A stretch of 8,499 nt of DNA from an uncultured Prevotella sp. Its GTDB lineage: Bacteria; Bacteroidota; Bacteroidia; Bacteroidales; Bacteroidaceae. The position numbers and the translations under genes are program-made. The notes under the pieces are model-generated. The model searched no databases. It saw only the letters and a list, made by a program, of their open reading frames with translations, and was not told the DNA's origin. Below are positions 1 to 5,479 of this stretch, piece after piece; position 1 is the stretch's first letter, and each line of letters starts with the position of its first letter. Location: the NCBI GenBank assembly GCA_900546605.1, contig URDV01000093.1, positions 1 to 8,499 of the forward strand, given 5' to 3'.

Positions 1-55
1 TACTTGTTAACCTGTCAACTTGTTAACCCGTTAACCTGAAATTCCGCCAACGGGT
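1..55. repeat. Partial copy A of the intergenic palindromic element (right end)
   Basis: The window opens inside a repeat element. It reads as consecutive 8-bp units TTAACCTG, TCAACTTG, TTAACCCG and TTAACCTG (7-38), followed by the terminal motif AATTCCGCC (40-48) and AACGGG. Positions 1-57 match 5381-5437 at 56 of 57 bases, the single difference being at 49. Positions 7-55 are the exact reverse complement of 8451-8499. The rest of this copy lies outside the window. No coding potential was seen. Confidence 0.85.
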
Positions 56-89
56 AACTTAATCGCAAGTACAATTTTGTGCAAAACAC

Positions 90-109
90 TAAGTAGGTAA
101 GTAGGTATT
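90..109. repeat. Tandem TAAGTAGG octamer, 2 copies plus TATT
   Basis: TAAGTAGG occurs twice in tandem at 90-105 and is followed by TATT. The 12-mer TAAGTAGGTATT (98-109) recurs inverted at 4007-4018 and with one mismatch at 3829-3840, where it brackets element copy B. It has the same 8-bp period as the TTAAC arrays. It may be an outer part of the repeat family or a remnant of another copy. The rest of 59-183 shows no gene or other clear signal. Confidence 0.5.
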
Positions 110-183
110 CAAAAATAGTTGCCGAGTTTAGATTCAATATCCCGTCAAAACCAGTTGGTTGCATAAAACATAAAACTAAAGCA

Positions 184-237
184 AATGAAAGCTCCGTTAT
201 TAGGCATGTTTAGCAGCCTAACAACGGAGCTTTCATT
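184..237 (-). terminator. Strong hairpin terminator of the secreted-protein gene
   Basis: A near-perfect stem-loop lies about 50 nt downstream of the stop codon at 286-288. The arms are AATGAAAGCTCCGTT (184-198) and AACGGAGCTTTCATT (223-237). After one A/C mismatch the stem continues with TTAGGC/GCCTAA (200-205 and 216-221) around a 10-nt loop. In the minus-strand transcript the stem is followed by a U-rich stretch (TTGCTTTAGTTTTATG). This fits an intrinsic terminator. The + strand side lacks a T-tract directly after the stem, and no + strand gene ends here. Confidence 0.85.
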
Positions 238-285
238 ATGATTACTCAAGATGTACATCAACTCATGATGCGCAACTTTTCATAT

Positions 286-1305
286 TTACTTGATAACCTT
301 CTTACCATTTACAATGTTCACACCCTTTACCAACTTGTTAAGCTTGCGACCATCGATGCTATAGATGCTCTGCTTAGCAACAGGAATTACAACAGTTGGG
401 TTGATACCAGTTACATTGCCTTTGAGTGAGTAAAGGTAAGCCTTGCCTGAAACAGTTTCAGGAGTATTGCCCTTGAAGTTTACAACGTTACCACATACAA
501 CAACTTCGTCACCTACCTTGATGTTTTGTTTTGTTTCATCGGCATACTTTACGTTATCCAAGTAAAGAGCACGATACACAAGGAACTCAAAGTTTCTTGA
601 ACCATCCTCAGAGATAGAGAAAGTAGCATTGCCAAATTTAGTGTTATAAGCCTCACCTACATTTGAAACGATACCCTTAATGTAAATAACATTCTCAGAG
701 TTAACATCAGCTTCAAGCGCATTTGTGTAGTCAGTAGCAGCTACAGCATTGAATGGATTAGCTTGTGTGCCATCACCCTTTGCCTCAGGCTTTACTGGTT
801 CAACAGGAGCGTCACCACCAGTGCTGATAATAAGGTCCTTAATGCAGAATTGGCCTGCCTTAGCTTCACCATCGCTACCTAATGTTGCTTTATCACCTAC
901 GGTGAAAGAAACTTCTTTGGCATCACCTTTCCAAATAACAACCATATCTGTTAAATTGATTTCAACAGAGCCTGTTGAAGCAGTGATTTCTGTTTGACGT
1001 TTCTTAGCTTGTGATGACAAGTTAAAGGTGATTTGAGTCATATTTGCACCTGTAGTTGAAACAGTCAATGTACCCTTAGCATAAACACGCAAGTCTTTAA
1101 AGTTAGGATTAATAGCAGGAGCTGTTGAACCATTGTTCTTTTGAGCAGCAAGTGTGTAGCCATCTTGTGTGTAAGAGAGTACACCAGCCTCAGTTGTTTC
1201 CCAAGCGTCAACTGAATTCCAACTTACAGTTACATTGTCAGCGAATGCTGTTGCAAAGACAGCAAACATAGCGAATAAAGAGAGTAAAATCTTTTTCATA
1301 CGCAT
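286..1305 (-). CDS. Secreted two-domain protein of unknown function with a Bacteroidota C-terminal tail
   Basis: The protein is about 339 residues from the ATG at 1305. A second in-frame ATG at 1299 gives 337 residues and the classical signal peptide MKKILLSLFAMFAVFATAFA followed by D. The longer reading frame up to 1380 is rejected because it would run through the promoter at 1346-1377. After the signal peptide comes a probable beta-rich domain (about 22-160), a Pro/Glu linker (about 163-175), and a second domain (about 177-295) that begins GDGTQANPF and contains NVIYIKGIVSNVG and KVGDEVVVCGNV. The second domain resembles the OB-fold-like repeats common in secreted Bacteroidota proteins; this is from memory. 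The last 28 residues (SIYSIDGRKL through NGKKVIK) resemble the short C-terminal tails of many Prevotella exported proteins, possibly a type IX sorting signal. The gene is a single-gene unit with its own promoter and terminator. Its function, and any link to the sugar genes, is unknown. Confidence 0.85.
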   Translation of the reverse strand: MRMKKILLSLFAMFAVFATAFADNVTVSWNSVDAWETTEAGVLSYTQDGYTLAAQKNNGSTAPAINPNFKDLRVYAKGTLTVSTTGANMTQITFNLSSQAKKRQTEITASTGSVEINLTDMVVIWKGDAKEVSFTVGDKATLGSDGEAKAGQFCIKDLIISTGGDAPVEPVKPEAKGDGTQANPFNAVAATDYTNALEADVNSENVIYIKGIVSNVGEAYNTKFGNATFSISEDGSRNFEFLVYRALYLDNVKYADETKQNIKVGDEVVVCGNVVNFKGNTPETVSGKAYLYSLKGNVTGINPTVVIPVAKQSIYSIDGRKLNKLVKGVNIVNGKKVIK

Positions 1306-1345
1306 TTTTTTTAATTTAATAGTGTTTGATATTGTTATCTGTGAG

Positions 1346-1377
1346 CAAAGGTAGAGATTTATAATATGTTGTGCAAA
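1346..1377 (-). promoter_or_regulatory. Bacteroidota -33/-7 promoter of the secreted-protein gene
   Basis: Read on the minus strand, TTTG (1377-1374) is followed by exactly 20 nt and then TACCTTTG (1353-1346). This matches the primary sigma-factor consensus of Bacteroidota, TTTG-N19 to 21-TAnnTTTG. Transcription should start near 1340 and leave a leader of about 35 nt ending in an A-rich stretch directly before the ATG at 1305. The promoter decides the start codon and shows that the gene can be expressed independently of the GH20 gene, whose stop is only about 55 bp upstream. Confidence 0.85.
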
Positions 1378-1431
1378 CATTTAACTATTAAGTTTTTAAT
1401 AAATCATACTCCAGCCAAGCAATTCGATGCA

Positions 1432-3750
1432 TTACTCCACACAAATTTCATCAACAAACACAAAGCCTGGATGTCCTTTACCTGGATGCCAAGCAGGAAT
1501 GCTGCGTTCCGATGCCACCTTTACCTTTACATATCGTGCTGCACTGGGCACAAACGTGAGTTTGTGCGGATAAATAGCATTGCTGTTTTGCTCTGTCAAT
1601 GGGGCATACTCTTCATGTGCAAGTGGCACAAAGTGTTGTCCATCAGTTGAGCCTTCAATCGTTATGCTACGAGCATCAAAGAGCCAATACCCCTTTTCAA
1701 CACAGGTACGCAGCGATAACTCATGCACAGTTTGCAGTGAACCTAAATCAATCACTGCCTCCAAATCGTTACCACAAAAGCCTATCCAACGTCCTGAAGC
1801 ATAATTGGTGTCATCAGCCGTTAAGCCATCCACCAGCAAGGTAGCGCCACCATACACTTGTTGTGGATGAGGTTGCTGTAACAAACGTATGGGACAAGCC
1901 GTAGCTTTGTTAAATTGAAAGCTTCGGGTTATTTCGGGTGTCTCGCCCCACGCCCGAAAGGCTGCCGCACGTAAGGTGCAAGCATGTTTTATGCTAATGG
2001 GATGTGTGTAAAGCGGTGATGAAAGGGTTGGTTTTGTGCCATCAAGCGTATAATGCACAGCAGCATTATCAATGGTACGTATGGTAGCCACAATGCTTCG
2101 CGCTATGGTGTCGGTGCTAAGCATGAGTGTGGGATGATACACTACACGCGAATAATTATAGCCCAAAGCATCATAATGGGGTACAAGTCGCTGCAAACGT
2201 ACAATGAAATCGTCATAATTCTTTTGTTCGGGCATGCACCATTGCACCTCACTCAAAGCTGCCATACGCGGCAGTTCCATGTACTCCACCTGACGATAGG
2301 TGGGTATATATTCTGTCCACAAATTAGCTTGTACACCTATAATATAAGCCCTCTCATCAGCTTTTAAGCCTCGTGGGATGGGTTCGTAAGCATACACATG
2401 ATGCAGTGGTAGATATCCACCTATGGCCTCGGGTTCATGGGTCTTGTCTGCACTTTGGTAATAATCAAAGTAAAGGTAGGTGTTAGGTGTCATAATAACA
2501 TTGTGATGCTGCTTAGCAGCTTCAAAACCTCCGCCTTCACCGCGCCACGACATAACGGTTGCATTGGGAGCCAAACCACCTTCAAGTGTTTCGTCCCAAC
2601 CAATCATTTGCCTTCCTAATTGGTTCAGATGCTTTTCAGCATGCTTTATCAAAAAACTCTGCAAACGTTCTTCAGCTGTGTGTTTGCCATCAGCTTGTAA
2701 GCCTTCACGTGCAATGAGAGCTTGACACTTGGGACATTGTTTCCAGGCGGTTTTGGGACATTCATCACCTCCCACATGAATATAGGTAGAAGGGAATAAG
2801 CGAACCACTTCATCAAGTACATTGTCGATGAATTCGTAGGTTTTAGCATTGCCTGCACAGAGCACACTATCCGTAACGCCCCACTCTTGCCACACCTTAT
2901 AGGGACCGCCCGTACAACCCAACGTAGGATAAGAGGCCAAAGCCGCTTGCATATGTCCTGGCATATCAATTTCGGGAATAATGGTGATGTAACGCGCGGC
3001 AGCATACTTCACAATTTCCTTTATTTGTTTTTGTGTGTAGTAACCACCATAGCGTTTACCATCAAAACGGCCCGAATTATGTCCTATGGTGGTTTGGTCG
3101 CGCCATGCCCCCACCTTGGTGAGCAAAGGATAGCGTTTTATTTCAATGCGCCAACCTTGGTCATCGGTTAAGTGCCAATGAAAACGATTGATACCATGCA
3201 AGGCAAGCATATCAATAAAGCGACGCACCGAATCGGCCGTAACAAAATGGCGAGCTACATCTAAGTGCGCTCCACGATAACTGAATCGTGGATAGTCCTT
3301 TACCTCAACACTGGGCAATGTTACATGCGAAGTTTTACCCACAGGTAAGGCTTTACGCAAAGTCTGCACACCATAAAAGGCTCCCGCAGCCGAAGCGCCT
3401 TCAATCATAACCAATTCGCTATTGACACGTATGGTGTAGGCTTCGGACTTTGCTTGCTTTAAACGGCGATGAATGCGTATGTTATTACTCGGCACGGGGG
3501 TTGAGGTAACAAATAGTTGTAACCCCGTGGCCTCTTTTATGTACTGAGCCAAGAGCAATGCGCTCTCGTGTAATTCTTTGTCGCCTTTAGGGTAAGTAAT
3601 CACACTCTGCGCATTCAGTTCAAAATTACCCGTTTTCATCGGGATAATCTCTTTAGGCAACGGCACAATGTGAAAGTTTGCCACCTGTGCGTTGCCTGCT
3701 AATGGCAACAATAAAACGATGGAAAGGACTATTTTCTTTAAACTTATCAT
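1432..3750 (-). CDS. Exported GH20 beta-N-acetylhexosaminidase with C-terminal accessory domains
   Basis: The 772-residue protein removes terminal beta-linked GlcNAc or GalNAc from glycans by substrate-assisted catalysis. An N-terminal signal peptide (MISLKKIVLSIVLLLPLAGNAQ) has no lipobox cysteine, so the product is probably periplasmic or secreted. A GH20b-type domain spans about 24-150 and the (beta/alpha)8 barrel about 153-508. Family hallmarks are visible: HWHLTDDQGW (191-200), the catalytic Asp-Glu pair D329-E330 in HVGGDE, GWDE (384-387), W402 and W478. After the barrel comes a chitobiase C-terminal-like segment (about 555-613, with YTLDGTKPT). A discoidin/F5-8-type domain (about 630-772, with IEGSTDGQHF) probably binds sugar. 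Length and layout are usual for Bacteroidota GH20 enzymes of host-glycan loci. All key residues are present, so it should be active. The exact substrate cannot be read from the sequence. No terminator is visible after it. Confidence 0.95.
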   Translation of the reverse strand: MISLKKIVLSIVLLLPLAGNAQVANFHIVPLPKEIIPMKTGNFELNAQSVITYPKGDKELHESALLLAQYIKEATGLQLFVTSTPVPSNNIRIHRRLKQAKSEAYTIRVNSELVMIEGASAAGAFYGVQTLRKALPVGKTSHVTLPSVEVKDYPRFSYRGAHLDVARHFVTADSVRRFIDMLALHGINRFHWHLTDDQGWRIEIKRYPLLTKVGAWRDQTTIGHNSGRFDGKRYGGYYTQKQIKEIVKYAAARYITIIPEIDMPGHMQAALASYPTLGCTGGPYKVWQEWGVTDSVLCAGNAKTYEFIDNVLDEVVRLFPSTYIHVGGDECPKTAWKQCPKCQALIAREGLQADGKHTAEERLQSFLIKHAEKHLNQLGRQMIGWDETLEGGLAPNATVMSWRGEGGGFEAAKQHHNVIMTPNTYLYFDYYQSADKTHEPEAIGGYLPLHHVYAYEPIPRGLKADERAYIIGVQANLWTEYIPTYRQVEYMELPRMAALSEVQWCMPEQKNYDDFIVRLQRLVPHYDALGYNYSRVVYHPTLMLSTDTIARSIVATIRTIDNAAVHYTLDGTKPTLSSPLYTHPISIKHACTLRAAAFRAWGETPEITRSFQFNKATACPIRLLQQPHPQQVYGGATLLVDGLTADDTNYASGRWIGFCGNDLEAVIDLGSLQTVHELSLRTCVEKGYWLFDARSITIEGSTDGQHFVPLAHEEYAPLTEQNSNAIYPHKLTFVPSAARYVKVKVASERSIPAWHPGKGHPGFVFVDEICVE

Positions 3751-3764
3751 GTAGTGTTTCTTTT

Positions 3765-3797
3765 AAAGGGTGTTCAAAATGCATTTAAACGCCCTTT
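3765..3797 (-). promoter_or_regulatory. Leader hairpin upstream of the GH20 gene
   Basis: An inverted repeat pairs 3765-3778 with 3784-3797 around a 5-nt loop. In the minus-strand RNA it has twelve Watson-Crick pairs, one G-U pair and one A-C mismatch over 14 positions, with a GGGC/ACCC core near the base. It ends 14 nt before the ATG at 3750 and lies within the predicted leader. It could influence translation or mRNA stability. No known riboswitch or T-box was recognised. Confidence 0.45.
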
Positions 3798-3816
3798 TAT
3801 TGTATTTTTTATTCGG

Positions 3817-3824
3817 CAAATTTA
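3817..3824 (-). promoter_or_regulatory. Candidate -7 box of the GH20 gene
   Basis: TAAATTTG on the minus strand (3824-3817) matches the Bacteroidota -7 consensus TAnnTTTG. The expected TTTG about 20 nt upstream is absent: that place (about 3844-3848) is the left end of repeat element B. The start would be near 3811, giving a leader of about 60 nt. Only half of the consensus is present, so support is modest. Confidence 0.4.
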
Positions 3825-3844
3825 ATAATAAGTAGGCATTTACG

Positions 3845-4003
3845 CGTTAGCGGAATTAGTAAACATGTTAACGGGTTAACGGGTTAACGGGTTAACAGGT
3901 AAGTTTGTCAATTCTTTTTAGCTTCTTACCATTCTGACTTTAACATCATAAGTGGTGTTAGCATACTTACCCGTTAACCTGTTAACCCGTTAACCTGTTA
4001 ACC
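3845..4003. repeat. Intergenic palindromic element, copy B
   Basis: This copy fills much of the 326-bp gap between the epimerase stop and the GH20 start. From the left it has the end motif CGTTAGCGGAATTAGTAAAC (3845-3864), three TTAACGGG units and one TTAACAGG (3868-3899), a 71-nt core (3900-3970) shared with copy C, and inverted units TTAACCTG, TTAACCCG, TTAACCTG, TTAACC (3974-4003). The right AATTCCGCC end seen in copies A and C is missing. The arms could fold into a long stem. The sequence TAAGTAGGYATT flanks the copy in inverted orientation (3829-3840 and 4007-4018). Positions 4020-4076 show nothing further. No coding potential was seen. Confidence 0.85.
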
Positions 4004-4076
4004 AAGAATACCTACTTACAATCAACGATATGACAACAGCGAGTCCAAAAACTTGCTGAATCGTTTATGTGAAACA

Positions 4077-5243
4077 TCACCCCTTTAGGGTTTCAAGTAT
4101 TTGCCAACACTGAAACAAGCCACGAGGAACGTGGAAACACCCTTTCCACTTACCACCCTTCAACGGCAAGAGTACCTCACCACGACGATTTAAGTAGCCA
4201 TACCATTCGGGATATTCGGGATCAGTAAAATGTGTCCACACATAGTTATGTACACGTTCAAACCACTCCAAACATTTAGCATTGCCCGTTAGTTGATACC
4301 CCTTCAACATCGTAATGAGCGTTTCAATATGCACCCACCACAACTTTTGGTCCCACTCTAACTGTTGACAGGGGTGACCTAAACGATCCATAAAATAAAA
4401 GATGCCTCCATACTGTCTGTCCCAACCATATTCTACCTCATTAAGGGCTATCTGCACAGCCTTATCTATAAGGTCCTGGCGTTGTAAGCGCTTGCCCAAG
4501 TCCACAATAAACCACATAGCCTCAATGGCATGTCCTGGGTTTAGCAATCGACCATCAAAGCAGTCGACCAGTTCATTGTTGGTGCCTAAATGCTCTACTA
4601 TCAGTCCTAATTCTGGACGATAAAACACATCCATCACCTCATGAATGCAAGTATCGATGGTACGCTGCATAAAGTCAGCATCAAGCAAAGGCTCAATTTC
4701 AAGTGCCACATTACATAGTATCATGGGCAAGGCAAAACTCTTGAGCGAACGCGCACCTGGTGCAGCCTTGTTCCACTTGCCCTTAGGGTTATCTACCTTT
4801 GACAGCACAATGTCAAAAGTACGCTTGGCTATATCGGCATACTCCTCGTTACCCGTGGCTATGCTCAGTTGGCCAAAGGCTATTACGGCAAAGGTGTAAG
4901 AGAATATGTTGTAAGGTTCAACCAAGGGGTTACCTTCACGGTCGAGTGCAAAATACCAATTATATTGCCCATCATGACCATGTTTCATTAAAAACTCAGC
5001 CCCTTGAATGGCACAGTCGAGCCATTCTTTACGCTTTTCTACTTTATTATACAGTGTAGCAAACATCCACACCTCACGACCTTGTAGCCACACAAACTTG
5101 TCGGTGTCATACACTTTACCATCACGCTCAAGGCAAGTAAAGTAGCCACCACACTCCTTATCTTGCGAGTGATTGAGCCAAAAAGGCACTACCTTATCAA
5201 GCAACTCATGCTTGTATTGTTCTGCTAATTGTTGAAAGTTCAT
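4077..5243 (-). CDS. N-acylglucosamine 2-epimerase (AGE/RnBP family), probably ManNAc to GlcNAc
   Basis: The 388-residue cytosolic protein has no signal peptide or membrane segment and is full length for the (alpha/alpha)6-barrel AGE family. Blocks shared with mammalian renin-binding protein are clear: CGGYFTCLERDGKVYD (31-46), VWLQGREVWM (51-60), NPGHAIEA (235-242), QKLWWVHIETL (299-309), DPEYPEWYGYL (341-351) and KGCFHVPRGL (367-376). The expected active-site residues are present as R56, H238, E307 and H371, in line with those mapped in cyanobacterial and mammalian members. In Bacteroides fragilis an AGE-type enzyme acts as the ManNAc epimerase (there called NanE) of sialic-acid catabolism, so that GlcNAc is made before phosphorylation. 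The neighbouring mutarotase-symporter and hexosaminidase support that role. Cellobiose 2-epimerase is less likely because the match to RnBP is close. No promoter is visible directly upstream, so it is probably co-transcribed with the symporter gene through element C. Confidence 0.92.
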   Translation of the reverse strand: MNFQQLAEQYKHELLDKVVPFWLNHSQDKECGGYFTCLERDGKVYDTDKFVWLQGREVWMFATLYNKVEKRKEWLDCAIQGAEFLMKHGHDGQYNWYFALDREGNPLVEPYNIFSYTFAVIAFGQLSIATGNEEYADIAKRTFDIVLSKVDNPKGKWNKAAPGARSLKSFALPMILCNVALEIEPLLDADFMQRTIDTCIHEVMDVFYRPELGLIVEHLGTNNELVDCFDGRLLNPGHAIEAMWFIVDLGKRLQRQDLIDKAVQIALNEVEYGWDRQYGGIFYFMDRLGHPCQQLEWDQKLWWVHIETLITMLKGYQLTGNAKCLEWFERVHNYVWTHFTDPEYPEWYGYLNRRGEVLLPLKGGKWKGCFHVPRGLFQCWQILETLKG

Positions 5244-5254
5244 ATTCTATATTA

Positions 5255-5265
5255 TAATGATAATG
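5255..5265. repeat. Left copy of the 11-bp direct repeat flanking element C (candidate target-site duplication)
   Basis: TAATGATAATG lies immediately outside the left end of element C and is repeated exactly at 5435-5445, immediately outside the right end. The position and perfect identity fit a target-site duplication made on insertion. The left copy lies 12 bp upstream of the epimerase start. Confidence 0.6.
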
Positions 5266-5434
5266 CGTTGGCGGAATTAGTAAACAAGTTGACAAGTTAA
5301 CGGGTTTACAGGTAAGTTTGCCAAGCTTTTTAAGTTTCCTGTCATTCTGCTTTAACATAATAAGTGGTGTAAAGCATACTTACTTGTTAACCTGTCAACT
5401 TGTTAACCCGTTAACCTGAAATTCCGCCTACGGG
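5266..5434. mobile_element. Intergenic palindromic element, copy C (MITE-like, with flanking direct repeats)
   Basis: The 169-bp element starts CGTTGGCGGAATT (5266-5278) and ends AATTCCGCCTACGGG (5420-5434), which are imperfect inverted termini. Inside are left-arm units TTGACAAG, TTAACGGG, TTTACAGG (5289-5312), a 71-nt core (5313-5383) highly similar to the core of copy B, and right-arm units TTAACCTG, TCAACTTG, TTAACCCG, TTAACCTG (5387-5418). It carries no gene, so any mobility would need a transposase supplied elsewhere. Removing the element and one direct repeat would shrink the symporter-epimerase gap from 236 to 56 bp, a normal operon spacing. The name MITE-like is an inference; the element family was not recognised. 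Confidence 0.7.
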
Positions 5435-5445
5435 TAATGATAATG
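5435..5445. repeat. Right copy of the 11-bp direct repeat flanking element C
   Basis: TAATGATAATG, identical to 5255-5265, abuts the right end of element C. Downstream, 5446-5479 holds nothing else recognisable before the symporter stop codon. Confidence 0.6.
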
Positions 5446-5479
5446 AGACGATTGAAAGATGCGTTTACAGAATGAGCAC

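Noticed and set aside
184..237. Integron attC site (GCCTAAC motif within a hairpin, genes in one orientation separated by repeats)
   Set aside because: The paired GTTRRRY partner is not intact, the stem is an almost perfect terminator stem with a U-rich tail, and the intergenic elements B and C do not show attC core sites. Genes with their own promoters also argue against cassettes.
1306..1380. Extension of the secreted-protein gene to the ATG at 1380
   Set aside because: The extension would cover the -33 and -7 boxes and place non-signal-like residues before a clear signal peptide. The transcript cannot include that start if the promoter is right.
1386..1401. TATTAA/TTAATA hairpin after the GH20 stop as a terminator
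   Set aside because: The stem has only A-T pairs and six of them, and no T-tract follows on the minus strand. It is too weak to call.
3868..4003. CRISPR array or plasmid iterons made of TTAAC repeats
   Set aside because: Units are only 8 bp, contiguous without spacers, and arranged as inverted arms around a core. No cas or rep gene is present.
5313..5320. TAAGTTTG in the core of elements B and C as an outward + strand promoter
   Set aside because: It matches the -7 consensus, but no TTTG lies at the right distance in either copy and no + strand gene follows.
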